A DNA stretch of 64,000 bases, from positions 1-64,000 of the forward strand of contig NZ_DS990126.1 in assembly GCF_000187895.1 (NCBI RefSeq), in the 5' to 3' direction. Below are positions 21,454-30,383 of the stretch, in pieces. The position numbers and the translations under genes were made by a program. Position 1 is the first letter of the stretch; each line of letters begins with the position of its first letter. The notes under the pieces were generated by a model. That model was not told where the DNA came from and searched no databases. It worked only from the letters and a program-made list of their open reading frames with translations. The stretch is from Phocaeicola plebeius DSM 17135 (lineage in GTDB: Bacteria > Bacteroidota > Bacteroidia > Bacteroidales > Bacteroidaceae).

Positions 21454-23697
21454 TTATTTCAAATGGTCTTCAAAATAGCGGGTGATGTGTTCGTGCAGGT
21501 GTACACGGTCACGTCCCATCATGTTATGTCCATCTTCCGGATAAACGAAGAAGTCCGGATGGGTACCAGCTTCAATACAAGCTCTCAGGAATGAGTAACT
21601 GTGTTGTGGTACACAAGTGGGGTCCGTACCTCCGATAATGATTTCCAGACGGCCTTTCAGGTTGCCAGCCTTCTGTTTCAGGTCGGAACCCTTGTATCCT
21701 TCCGGATTAGACTGTGGTGTGTCCATGTAACGTTCACCATACATTACTTCATAGAACTTCCAGTCAATGACCGGTCCTCCAGCCACACCTACCTTGAAGA
21801 TGTCAGGATAAGTCAGCATCAGGTTGGTTGTCATGAAGCCACCGAAGCTCCAACCATGTACGCCGATTCGTTCACCGTCTACATAAGACAGTGATTTCAG
21901 AAACTCAGCACCTTTTACCTGGTCTTTCATCTCTTCTACTCCCAAATGGCGGAATGTACAGTTCTCAAAAGCCAATCCTCGGTTGTCACTTCCCCGGCTG
22001 TCTACTGTCAGCATCACATACCCTTTCTGAGCCATGTATAAATCCCATCCTCTGGCATCATAAAAACGTGTGTTGTGGATGAGCTGTGCATGCGGTCCAC
22101 CATATACGTAGATAATGGCCGGATATTTTTTGTTAGGGTCAAAGTCCACGGGTTTAATCAGGCGGTAATACAAGTCTGTTTTTCCGTCTGCCGCCTTAAA
22201 GGTACCGATGGTAATTTCCGGCAACTTAAACAGGCTGTTCATCGGGTCATCAGCTTTCAGCAATGTAGTTCCTTTCTTTCCGTTGGTAGGCAGCAAAGTG
22301 ATTTCACGTCCTACTTGGAATGAAGAGAAGTTGTCAATCAGGTAAGTACCACTTTCAGAGAGTGAAGCCCGGTGCATGCCGTCTTTTTCTCCTAGTAATG
22401 TTCGTTTTCCGGTTTTTACGTTGAGGCTGAACAGATTGGTTTGCAGCGGAGATATTTCTGTGCTACCGATAATAATTTCCTTCTTTCCTGCATTGAATCC
22501 AAGAATATCCTGCACCAGCCAGTCGCCTTGCGTCAAAGGAGTTACTTTCAGGTGTTCCAGATAGGTACTTCCTTCCAATTTGCCATTTTTCCATGTACCT
22601 TCTCCTTTTACCTTTGTATCTATCAGATACAAGTGGTTGAAACCGTCGCGCTGACTCTGATAAATAAATTTACTTTCGTCCCACGGCAGGAATACCAGCG
22701 GATGTTGAGGCTCTACGTATTTCGGATTCTTTTCTTCATACAATACCCCTTCTCGTTCACCTGTGGCAGCCTGATAGCTTACAAGTTGGGCATGATTCTG
22801 GTCACGGTTCAGTTCGATGACATAAATATGCTGCTCATCGGGCGACCAGCTAACGTTGGTAAAATAACGGTCGGTCGGGTCACCAGCCTGAAGGTAAGTT
22901 ACTTTTCCAGTCTTTACATTGTACACTCCTACCGTTACTTTGTGGCTGGTCATTCCTGCCATCGGATATTTGTCTGGCTCAAGAGTTGCGATACGAGTCG
23001 ATGTATTCACCTGAGGATAGTCTGTGACCATACTCTGGTCCATACGATAAAAAGCCAGATAGCTTCCTTTCGGGCTCCAGAATGTACCTTTATAAATACC
23101 GAATTCGTTACGATGTACAGCTTGTCCGTAAACTACCCCTTCTTCTGTTTGTGAAGGATTAATCTGGTGACTTTCCTCCCCTTTGCCGGTTACAAACAAA
23201 CCGTTACCGACGGTATAGGCCACTTTGTCATTGGTTTTGCAAAAGTCAAGGTTGGAAGCTTTTTCGTTCAGACGGAAAATATTTGTAATTTTTTTCTGGC
23301 CGAAGTCATATTCCACCCAATAATTGTTCTGCTGAAATACAATGACTTTACGTTCTGCCCAAGGCAATGAAGCCGACATCAGGCTGCGAAGCGGTTTTAG
23401 TTCATGCGACAGCTGATAGGGCTTTTCTCCTTTTTCAATAGCTTGATTTACCTCTTTCAGTGTGACAAGTATGGTTTCCTTGCCGTCTTTCAACTGAATG
23501 CTGCGGATGTTTTCCACATCCGCACGTATACATACATCTCCCCACCATTGCAGTCCCGGAATGTTTTTAGGAACTAGGTTAAAATAATTGTTTCCGCCCG
23601 GAATCACATCTTCCAGTGTATAGGCTTTCTTTTCCTGGGCAAAAGTGGTGAGAGTGGTCATACAGCACAAAAAGAATAAAAAGAATATACGTTTCAT
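21454..23697 (-). CDS. Prolyl oligopeptidase-family serine peptidase, DPP4 type (S9B)
   Basis: 747 residues from the ATG at 23697. The open frame continues upstream through the neighbouring gene, but only this start gives a signal peptide (MKRIFFLFFLCC to TFAQ). An N-terminal beta-propeller region (WSPKGSYLAFYRMD, NVSWSPDEQHIYVIELNRD) is followed by an alpha/beta hydrolase domain with nucleophile GWSFGG, an aspartate in GGTDPTCVP and a histidine in DGHNM. Dipeptidyl peptidase IV removes Xaa-Pro dipeptides from protein N-termini in the periplasm. The substrate-gating double Glu of DPP4 was not located with certainty. Starts 13 nt after the methyltransferase gene. Confidence 0.88.
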   Translation of the reverse strand: MKRIFFLFFLCCMTTLTTFAQEKKAYTLEDVIPGGNNYFNLVPKNIPGLQWWGDVCIRADVENIRSIQLKDGKETILVTLKEVNQAIEKGEKPYQLSHELKPLRSLMSASLPWAERKVIVFQQNNYWVEYDFGQKKITNIFRLNEKASNLDFCKTNDKVAYTVGNGLFVTGKGEESHQINPSQTEEGVVYGQAVHRNEFGIYKGTFWSPKGSYLAFYRMDQSMVTDYPQVNTSTRIATLEPDKYPMAGMTSHKVTVGVYNVKTGKVTYLQAGDPTDRYFTNVSWSPDEQHIYVIELNRDQNHAQLVSYQAATGEREGVLYEEKNPKYVEPQHPLVFLPWDESKFIYQSQRDGFNHLYLIDTKVKGEGTWKNGKLEGSTYLEHLKVTPLTQGDWLVQDILGFNAGKKEIIIGSTEISPLQTNLFSLNVKTGKRTLLGEKDGMHRASLSESGTYLIDNFSSFQVGREITLLPTNGKKGTTLLKADDPMNSLFKLPEITIGTFKAADGKTDLYYRLIKPVDFDPNKKYPAIIYVYGGPHAQLIHNTRFYDARGWDLYMAQKGYVMLTVDSRGSDNRGLAFENCTFRHLGVEEMKDQVKGAEFLKSLSYVDGERIGVHGWSFGGFMTTNLMLTYPDIFKVGVAGGPVIDWKFYEVMYGERYMDTPQSNPEGYKGSDLKQKAGNLKGRLEIIIGGTDPTCVPQHSYSFLRACIEAGTHPDFFVYPEDGHNMMGRDRVHLHEHITRYFEDHLK

Positions 23698-23710
23698 ATT
23701 CTGTCCGTTT

Positions 23711-25231
23711 TTAATCTTGTGAGTTACCTTCTTCCTCGCTGCGGCGTCTGTGCATGTAGCGTGGGGCAGGAGCCGCTTTCGGGCGTCCGTCATCTGTAGA
23801 AGGACGCGGAGTGCGTGGTTTCGAATCTTCTTTATATTTGAATTCTTTACGGCGTTCACGGGTAAATTCTTTTCCGTCACCTGCTTTACGTCCGCGGAAT
23901 GTTTCTTTACGGTCAGCATCTTTACGGAATCCTTCTTTACGGTCGCTGCGGAAACCTTCTTTCCGTTCTCCACGACCTCCGTCTTTGCGCTCCTTACGGC
24001 CGTATTCCACTTTTTCTCCCTGACGGCGTGGACGTGCCGGTCTTTCTTCACGTTTCGGCTTAAACTCCTTGTCACTGTTGTCGGAACGGAATTCCTTGTA
24101 TTTCCCGTCAAACAACTGGTATTTACGGAACTGACATTCCAATGCTCCATTAAACAATGGTACCTTTATAGAAGCTTTTAGTCCAATCTGGTCAAAGCAT
24201 TCGTCACGGTAACTCAGAATCCAGGCGTCGTTTCCTGTGAATGCATGCTTCAAGCGTTCACCAATCATCTGGTAAAGTCCCAGCAGGTCTTCTGAAGAAA
24301 TACGCTCTCCGTAAGGAGGATTGGTGATGATAATACTTTTCTGGGCAGGTTGTTCAAACTGCTGGAACGGTTGGATTTTCAGGATGACATCCTTGCTTAC
24401 TCCTGCAGCTTTCACGTTATGCTGAGCAATTTCGTTTGCTTTCGGATTGTTGTCGTATCCATAAATCTTATGAGTAAATTCACGTTCCTGTGAATCATCG
24501 TTATAGATGGCGTCAAACAAATCCTGGTCAAAGTCTTTCCATTTCTCGAATCCGAATTCTTTACGGAATACACCCGGAGCGATATTGCGTGCAATTAAAG
24601 CAGCTTCGATAGGTATAGTTCCTGAACCGCACATCGGGTCTATCAGGTCACATTCACCTCTCCAGCCTGTCATTAAAATCATACCGGCTGCCAATACCTC
24701 ATTCAACGGTGCTTCCACCTGTTCCTGGCGGTATCCTCTACGGTGAAGTGATTCACCTGAACTATCCAAGGCAAGTGTACACTCTTCCTCTGCAATATGG
24801 ATGTGAATAGCCAAATCCGGGTTACTGATACGTATAGAAGGGCGGTTGCCTGTCTTTTCGCGGAAATAGTCGACTACCGCATCTTTCACTTTGTATGCCA
24901 CGAATTTAGAATGACGGAATTCATTAGAGAACACTACGGCATCCACCGAGAAACTACTCATGTTGTCCAGATAGTTTTCCCATGCGATACTCTTTACGGC
25001 CTCATACACTTCGTCGGCAGTCTTCGCAGTAAAATGTTTGATAGGTTTTAAGATACGGATGGCAGTACGAAGGCAGAAATTAGCCTTATACATCATGGCT
25101 TTGTCTCCGGTGAAAGAAACCATACGTCGTCCGATTTCAATGTTGCTGGCTCCTAATTCCGTGAGTTCCTGTGCCAGAACTTCTTCCAGTCCCTGGAAGG
25201 TCTTGGCGATAAGCTCGAATTCTTGATTCAT
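23711..25231 (-). CDS. THUMP-domain RNA methyltransferase with long basic C-terminal tail
   Basis: 506 residues from the ATG at 25231 (an ATG 36 nt upstream is less likely). An N-terminal ferredoxin-like/THUMP region is followed by a Rossmann methyltransferase of the RlmL N-terminal (COG0116) type, with DLIDPMCGSGTIPIEAAL near residue 190 and the target-base motif TNPPYGERIS near 305. These enzymes make N2-methylguanosine in 23S rRNA (position 2445 in E. coli). After about residue 385 comes a tail of about 120 residues made almost wholly of Lys, Arg, Glu, Gly and Pro, with repeats such as RKEGFRSDRKEGFRKD. The tail looks disordered and RNA-binding and is not part of the core family. Confidence 0.87.
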   Translation of the reverse strand: MNQEFELIAKTFQGLEEVLAQELTELGASNIEIGRRMVSFTGDKAMMYKANFCLRTAIRILKPIKHFTAKTADEVYEAVKSIAWENYLDNMSSFSVDAVVFSNEFRHSKFVAYKVKDAVVDYFREKTGNRPSIRISNPDLAIHIHIAEEECTLALDSSGESLHRRGYRQEQVEAPLNEVLAAGMILMTGWRGECDLIDPMCGSGTIPIEAALIARNIAPGVFRKEFGFEKWKDFDQDLFDAIYNDDSQEREFTHKIYGYDNNPKANEIAQHNVKAAGVSKDVILKIQPFQQFEQPAQKSIIITNPPYGERISSEDLLGLYQMIGERLKHAFTGNDAWILSYRDECFDQIGLKASIKVPLFNGALECQFRKYQLFDGKYKEFRSDNSDKEFKPKREERPARPRRQGEKVEYGRKERKDGGRGERKEGFRSDRKEGFRKDADRKETFRGRKAGDGKEFTRERRKEFKYKEDSKPRTPRPSTDDGRPKAAPAPRYMHRRRSEEEGNSQD

Positions 25232-25264
25232 CTTGATAAAATTACGTAATTTCAATTGATTGGG

Positions 25265-25295
25265 CAAAAATACGAAATTTCAGGTTGCTAGTCAA
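25265..25295 (-). promoter_or_regulatory. Promoter of the methyltransferase-DPP4 unit
   Basis: TATTTTTG at 25265-25272 (minus strand) matches TAnnTTTG. A TTG -33 core lies 20 nt upstream at 25293-25295. Good spacing for a Bacteroides housekeeping promoter. Confidence 0.6.
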
Positions 25296-25484
25296 CTGTT
25301 TGATTTGGTTTTCTATGTAAAGAGCTTATCTTGCAATGGAAAATTAGGTTATGATATGTAGATACTATAAGTATCTTTCTTATTAAGATTTTAATTTGCA
25401 GAATTCTTGTTTTTCTGTTTTATTATTGTGAGATGTTTTCTTTTTGTAAAGAAATATGACTCGTTTTTATCGGATATAATTAAT

Positions 25485-25519
25485 ATAGGCTGTTTCATAT
25501 CTATGTTGAAACAGCCTAT
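25485..25519 (-). terminator. Hairpin closing the sialic acid susCD operon
   Basis: Perfect 13-bp stem (25485-25497 with 25507-25519), 9-nt loop, 12 nt after the stop codon of the sialate esterase gene. The U-tract on the minus strand is poor (ATTAATTAT), so termination may be inefficient. Confidence 0.65.
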
Positions 25520-25530
25520 GTAATGTTGAC

Positions 25531-27606
25531 CTATTGAATTTTATCTCGGAATGAAGATGCAGGAAGTTGGTCTTTGTTGACTAAGTTTGCTCGTGTAAAA
25601 GGCCGCCATCCATAACGTATATATTGGGGGTTCTTTACCTGATTAGTATAAACCTTAATTTTATTCCCTTCAATTATAGCTTGGGCAGGGAAATACATTC
25701 CTTCGTGTTCTGCTAATTCAAAACCTGTAAGAGGATTTCCGTCAGAACTGTGTAACCCTTCTGCATAATCAAATTCTATAATAACTTCATTATTTTTACT
25801 TATTGCTTTTTTATAAAGAGGACCGGATGGGAGTAAAGAATAATGATAAGTTTGATTTAATGCCCATCTAGCTAAACGCTCTCCAATAGGACGTTTATCT
25901 TTAGGGTGTACATCCAGTGAATCACCTTTATCGGAGGAGACAGCCATACCAGTATGGGGTAATTCATTCATTAAGCGTCGTTGGCTATCTCGAAACCAGG
26001 TCCATGAGGGACGGTTTAGGCTTGAAAGTTGTACAAAATAAAAAGGCATGTCAGGGTTATTCCAGTTGTCTCTCCATCCATTAACTAGAAGTTTGAATAA
26101 TCTATAATGGGCTTCCATATTGTGAGCATTTGATTCTCCCTGATACCAGATTATTCCTTTGAGCGGGTATTGTTGTAGAGGAAGTATGCCGGCTTCATAT
26201 AAATAACAAGGTTCATACGGGTGTCGTTTGAATGTATTTGTACTTTGTTTTAAATTTAATAAGGCTCTTTCTCTAGCCCAGTCTTGGATAAAGTCGTTGT
26301 TTGTCCAGTCTTTCAGTATTGCTGGAAAATACTTTTCTAAAGAGTGACGATCAACCCAGGATTCAGTGGTAGATCCTCCTACAGCGTTGCAGATCAGTCC
26401 TACAGGGACTTTTAAACTGTCTTGTAACATTTTTCCGAAATAGTATGCTACAGCAGAGAAAGTTGCAGCAGTATTGGGGGTACATTCTTTCCATGAAGTA
26501 GTCTGGTAATATAGTAAGTGATTAACAGAATCAATAGCATCTGTGGGCCATTCTGAAGCATTAGTCTCCCATTTCCCTTTCATATGAAATAAACGAATCT
26601 GAGAGTTATATGCTTGGGATACAGCTGTAGAGCCATCTTGGGTTTGTTGCAACATGAACTGCATGTTAGATTGGCCAGAGCATAGCCATATTTCTCCTGC
26701 TGCTACATGATGAAAAGTATGTGATTGCTGTGGAGTTTGTATGGAAAGTTCATAATTATCTCCAGCCTTTATCGGATCTAAGATTACTTCCCATTTACCG
26801 TTTTTATCAGCAATTGTTTTTTTCTTTTGTCCGTCAATACTTACAGTGACAGGAGTTTTCGTATTAGCTGTGCCATGAATACGTAGTGGGGTATTACGTT
26901 GTAATACCATATAATCAGTATAGAGCATCGGTAGTTTAAGCCCTCCATAATCGCCAGTGATAGCTGAGTATGCTGTCTGAGCCAGAATATGTGCTCCTTC
27001 TTCATTAGGATGAATGGCATCAGGCAATAAAATAGGGTAAGGGTATAATGGGGTATGGAAATCTATGAGCTCTGCCTGACTTATTTGTGCAACGACTTTA
27101 ATTGCTTCTTGAATTTCTTCATGCCATTGTTGGGTACCTGAGATAAAACGAGGATGTCGGTCAGCTATTGGGGTAATGTATGCCAATAGAATGCGGCATT
27201 GAGGATTGACTCTTTTAAAAGACTCTATTAGCTTCAAATAATCATGAACGAACTCATCTCTGTAGTTAGGCCAGTTTCTTGGATCTGTGTCATTGATACC
27301 AAGGTGAATGACTACAATATCTCCAGAAAAATCAAGAGCTTTTTGATATTCCTCTTGTTGAATATAAGGACGATGTCCATGTGCTAGTAGAGTGGCGCCT
27401 GGCTTTCCAAAATTACCCACAGAATATTTCTTTCCCAGTAGCTTCTGTAATTGTGCAGGATAAGAGTCTGCATCACGGTTTGTGATGCCGGTGCCATATG
27501 TGATACTGTTTCCTACACAAGCGACTTTTATTGTTTCTGTAGCTTGTATCGGTTGCCGCAAAAAGGCAAACAGCCATACTAGTGAAATTAAGATAGATTG
27601 TTTCAT
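25531..27606 (-). CDS. Two-domain sialate O-acetylesterase
   Basis: 691 residues with a signal peptide (about 1-22). Domain 1 is an SGNH hydrolase: GNSIT with Ser34, GIND at 103-106, and DAIHP giving Asp196/His199. Domain 2 (from about residue 300) is a sialate O-acetylesterase (DUF303/SASA) with GQSNMQ at 311-316, GGSTTESWVDRH and WYQGESNAHN. Such double esterases, like Tannerella NanS and Bacteroides EstA, remove 9-O-acetyl groups from sialic acids so sialidase can act. It is the last gene of the susCD-type transcript and starts 1 nt after the upstream esterase gene ends. Both active sites look intact. Confidence 0.88.
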   Translation of the reverse strand: MKQSILISLVWLFAFLRQPIQATETIKVACVGNSITYGTGITNRDADSYPAQLQKLLGKKYSVGNFGKPGATLLAHGHRPYIQQEEYQKALDFSGDIVVIHLGINDTDPRNWPNYRDEFVHDYLKLIESFKRVNPQCRILLAYITPIADRHPRFISGTQQWHEEIQEAIKVVAQISQAELIDFHTPLYPYPILLPDAIHPNEEGAHILAQTAYSAITGDYGGLKLPMLYTDYMVLQRNTPLRIHGTANTKTPVTVSIDGQKKKTIADKNGKWEVILDPIKAGDNYELSIQTPQQSHTFHHVAAGEIWLCSGQSNMQFMLQQTQDGSTAVSQAYNSQIRLFHMKGKWETNASEWPTDAIDSVNHLLYYQTTSWKECTPNTAATFSAVAYYFGKMLQDSLKVPVGLICNAVGGSTTESWVDRHSLEKYFPAILKDWTNNDFIQDWARERALLNLKQSTNTFKRHPYEPCYLYEAGILPLQQYPLKGIIWYQGESNAHNMEAHYRLFKLLVNGWRDNWNNPDMPFYFVQLSSLNRPSWTWFRDSQRRLMNELPHTGMAVSSDKGDSLDVHPKDKRPIGERLARWALNQTYHYSLLPSGPLYKKAISKNNEVIIEFDYAEGLHSSDGNPLTGFELAEHEGMYFPAQAIIEGNKIKVYTNQVKNPQYIRYGWRPFTRANLVNKDQLPASSFRDKIQ

Positions 27607-27607
27607 T

Positions 27608-28270
27608 TTATTTTTTTAGATAAGGGGTAATTATTTCTTTCCATAACATGTAACCTTTTCCTAAAAGGTGTAGTCCGTCATTGGTATATTCTGGTTTCAT
27701 TTGTCCATTATCATCTACAAAGTGAGTGAAAAGATCAATATATTTCACATTTTCTTTTTGGCAAATATTTAAAATAGCCTGATTAATGTCAGGGATTTCT
27801 TGCCAATGGGAGGTATGTTCTTGAAACATGTTGTATTTTGTGGTAACAGGTAATACACTTTGTATCAAGATTTCTGTGTACGGTGACTCTTTTTTTATTT
27901 TTTGTATGATTTGTTGTATATCAGAGGCAATATTATTCGGAGATTCTCCTTGAGGAACGTTGTTGATTCCAATCATTAGAAAGATTTGTGCAGGCTTTCC
28001 TTTAAGGAGGACAGAGATTCTATCATAGACTCCCCAAGTAGTATCTCCACTGATTCCTCTATTTTTGACATGGGGATTTTGGAATAATTCACTCCATTCT
28101 CCTCCGTCGGTTATACTATTTCCGATAAAAAGAATATCATCCGAACTTGTTGGAAGTTGTTCAAATAATGAAGCTCGTTGGTAGTAATAAGTAGAATATT
28201 TTCTTTCTGTTTGTCCGAAAGTAGATAGGCTTACTGCTAAGCCTATGATGAATAATATTATTTTGTTCAT
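27608..28270 (-). CDS. SGNH/GDSL-family esterase
   Basis: 220 residues with a signal peptide (1-19, ending TFGQ). SGNH blocks are clear: GNSIT with nucleophile Ser52, GISGD (Gly75 region) forming the oxyanion hole, GINN with Asn104, and DGLH supplying Asp198 and His201. It resembles PAF-acetylhydrolase-type esterases often found in glycan utilisation loci. In this operon it probably removes acetyl groups from host glycans, complementing the two-domain esterase just downstream. Exact substrate unknown. Confidence 0.82.
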   Translation of the reverse strand: MNKIILFIIGLAVSLSTFGQTERKYSTYYYQRASLFEQLPTSSDDILFIGNSITDGGEWSELFQNPHVKNRGISGDTTWGVYDRISVLLKGKPAQIFLMIGINNVPQGESPNNIASDIQQIIQKIKKESPYTEILIQSVLPVTTKYNMFQEHTSHWQEIPDINQAILNICQKENVKYIDLFTHFVDDNGQMKPEYTNDGLHLLGKGYMLWKEIITPYLKK

Positions 28271-28297
28271 GGGTATATAGTATTAAACAGATTAAAA

Positions 28298-30310
28298 TTA
28301 TTTTTTATCGGGGGAATAAATAATATTGTCTATTTCTTTTTTCCCGTCAGGAGATACAAAGACAGCATTGAACATCCATTTTACCAATCTGACTTCTGGG
28401 ATTTTAAACTTTCCTACAGGTAACTTGAGGAAGAGTTTGTTCCATCCTTTTTGTAAAGTGACTTGTATTGGCAGACGGGAGGCTGCATTTTCATTCATTA
28501 ATGGAATTTCATTTGATCGGTCTTTATGGGTATTCTTCCAAACAGGTGGAAGTAGTTCTTTATTATTCAGCCAAACACGGCTACTTTTATAGTCCCATGT
28601 TCCTTGTTTTGGGGCTAGGTCACTTTCGGAACGACTGTAGTTCTGAAAATCCAAGAATAGTCCTACGTGTTGTTCGTAAGGAGAAAATACCCAAGTAGTA
28701 GCATAAGCTGTATGATTTTCCTTTGGAGAAGTATAGAACCCAGGAATTAAATCTCCCCATACATGGCGTAAGTATACTCCGGCTCCATAAATGATGCGGC
28801 TTTGATAGGTTTTTCCTTTATATAAATAGCTTTCTTTTTCTTCCTTTTCTGGTGGAAATGAACGGGGCAAATCCCCTTCGTTAGGGAATGCATCTGTGAT
28901 GCGCCATACTACATTAGTTTGTTTAACATAGGGAAAAGGTTCGTTTGTGAATGTATGTTCTTTATGCCAAAGCATTCTATTTTCAAAATCAACAAACTGA
29001 GTATAGATTCCTGTGTCGTTTTTCCATAAAAGGTTAGTCTGCTCGTCAAAATACCCATATCCTCCTCCTTTCCAGCTTCGTTCTGCTAGAGCCAGCATGT
29101 TGGCATATAGATTGTTTTCTGCTACGATTTGTTTTTCATCGCTGAGATAACGGTCGTTCCATATAGCCAAAATACTTCCTGCAATATCTTCGTTTCCCAT
29201 ATCTTGATTATAAATACGGCTATTGTATAAAGCTACCAAATCAGCAAAAATATCAAAATGATTAATGTAATGATAGCGGCTGTCGATTGCTGGAATACTT
29301 GATTGGGCTTTTCCTCGGTAACTCCATAGCTGTGTCATGTCTATTTCGCCTGCTTGGTATTGCCAACCTGGGTTCCATGAAATGACTTTCTTTCCTTTTT
29401 GGCGAATATAGGTTACCATTTCTGGTACGAATTGTGGATTTGTAAATTGTACTTCGTCTGTACCAATATGTATATAAGGTGTATCAAATGTTTCACACAC
29501 CTCATCCATGAGTTGTTTTAGAATAGTCATTCCTTTTTCACTTTGCATATCAGTTCGGAAGGTTTTGACAAAAGCTTCACTATGTCCGGGCATATCAATT
29601 TCGGGAATTAATGTGACATGTCGCTGTTTGCAGAAAGCCACAAGATCTTTGGCTTCTTGTAGGGTGTAATACTTTCCAGGCATACGGCTCATGTTTTCAG
29701 GAGCATTGAGTTCGGGGTATATTTTACTTTCCAGTCTCCAAGCTTGATTTTCTGTTAGATGCCAATGGAATACGTTGATTTTGAATTTACTGAGTAAATC
29801 AATTTCTTTTTTTAGTTCTTCCATGGAAATATAAGTACGTCCTACATCATGCATAAATCCCCTGATGCGAAAAGCAGGCCAGTCAATAACCTCACAGGTA
29901 GGAAGAAAATGATATTCATTACTTTTGCAAGTCAATTGCTGTATAGTTTGCAAAGCTCTGTATACTCCTGTAGAAGAGGTCGCTGTGACATAGATTTGTT
30001 TTTCTGTAATTTTTAGTTTATAACCTTCATTTGAATTAATAGGAATTTCAGGTAGGTTATCTATAATGCTAATTTTAATGATCTTATCGGTTTGTACAGA
30101 GGTTGAGGATGCCTTGTTGCCTTGTAGCCAGTCTTCCCATTCTTTTGATATATTACTTTCTGTTGTTTCAAGATGTATTTGATCTAATACTAATTGTTTT
30201 CCGGTAAAAGTTATTTTTTGTGGATAGGGTAGAAGAGGGTAGAAATTGTTTCCTTTGCAAGGGAACAAAAATAGTTGCAAAATGAGAATCGTAAGTAAGC
30301 AGCGTTTCAT
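28298..30310 (-). CDS. Beta-N-acetylhexosaminidase, GH20
   Basis: 670 residues with a signal peptide (about 1-20). An N-terminal GH20b-like domain precedes the catalytic barrel starting at about residue 145: GFMHDVGRTYI (substrate-binding Arg158), NVFHWHLTENQAWR, IPEIDMPGHSEA, and the catalytic pair Asp285-Glu286 in IHIGTDEV. A beta-rich C-terminal extension of about 200 residues (from about 470) may be a carbohydrate-binding part. It removes terminal GlcNAc or GalNAc; here it would act on sugars exposed once sialic acid and galactose are removed. Sits between susD and the esterases. Confidence 0.92.
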   Translation of the reverse strand: MKRCLLTILILQLFLFPCKGNNFYPLLPYPQKITFTGKQLVLDQIHLETTESNISKEWEDWLQGNKASSTSVQTDKIIKISIIDNLPEIPINSNEGYKLKITEKQIYVTATSSTGVYRALQTIQQLTCKSNEYHFLPTCEVIDWPAFRIRGFMHDVGRTYISMEELKKEIDLLSKFKINVFHWHLTENQAWRLESKIYPELNAPENMSRMPGKYYTLQEAKDLVAFCKQRHVTLIPEIDMPGHSEAFVKTFRTDMQSEKGMTILKQLMDEVCETFDTPYIHIGTDEVQFTNPQFVPEMVTYIRQKGKKVISWNPGWQYQAGEIDMTQLWSYRGKAQSSIPAIDSRYHYINHFDIFADLVALYNSRIYNQDMGNEDIAGSILAIWNDRYLSDEKQIVAENNLYANMLALAERSWKGGGYGYFDEQTNLLWKNDTGIYTQFVDFENRMLWHKEHTFTNEPFPYVKQTNVVWRITDAFPNEGDLPRSFPPEKEEKESYLYKGKTYQSRIIYGAGVYLRHVWGDLIPGFYTSPKENHTAYATTWVFSPYEQHVGLFLDFQNYSRSESDLAPKQGTWDYKSSRVWLNNKELLPPVWKNTHKDRSNEIPLMNENAASRLPIQVTLQKGWNKLFLKLPVGKFKIPEVRLVKWMFNAVFVSPDGKKEIDNIIYSPDKK

Positions 30311-30327
30311 GGTGGTATATATAGAAG

Positions 30328-30359
30328 AAGAGGATATTCCCTTTCAGGAATATCCTCTT
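30328..30359 (-). promoter_or_regulatory. Intercistronic hairpin between susD and GH20
   Basis: Perfect 13-bp stem (30328-30340 with 30347-30359) and a 6-nt loop fill most of the 73-nt gap between the two genes. There is no U-tract, so it is more likely an mRNA-stabilising or attenuating structure than a full terminator. Confidence 0.6.
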
Positions 30360-30383
30360 GGAATTAAACTTATTATTCAAGAT

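Noticed and set aside
23698..24150. 150-residue N-terminal extension of the DPP4-type peptidase
   Set aside because: It overlaps the methyltransferase gene and consists of a shadow translation of its charged tail; the ATG at 23697 gives a proper signal peptide.
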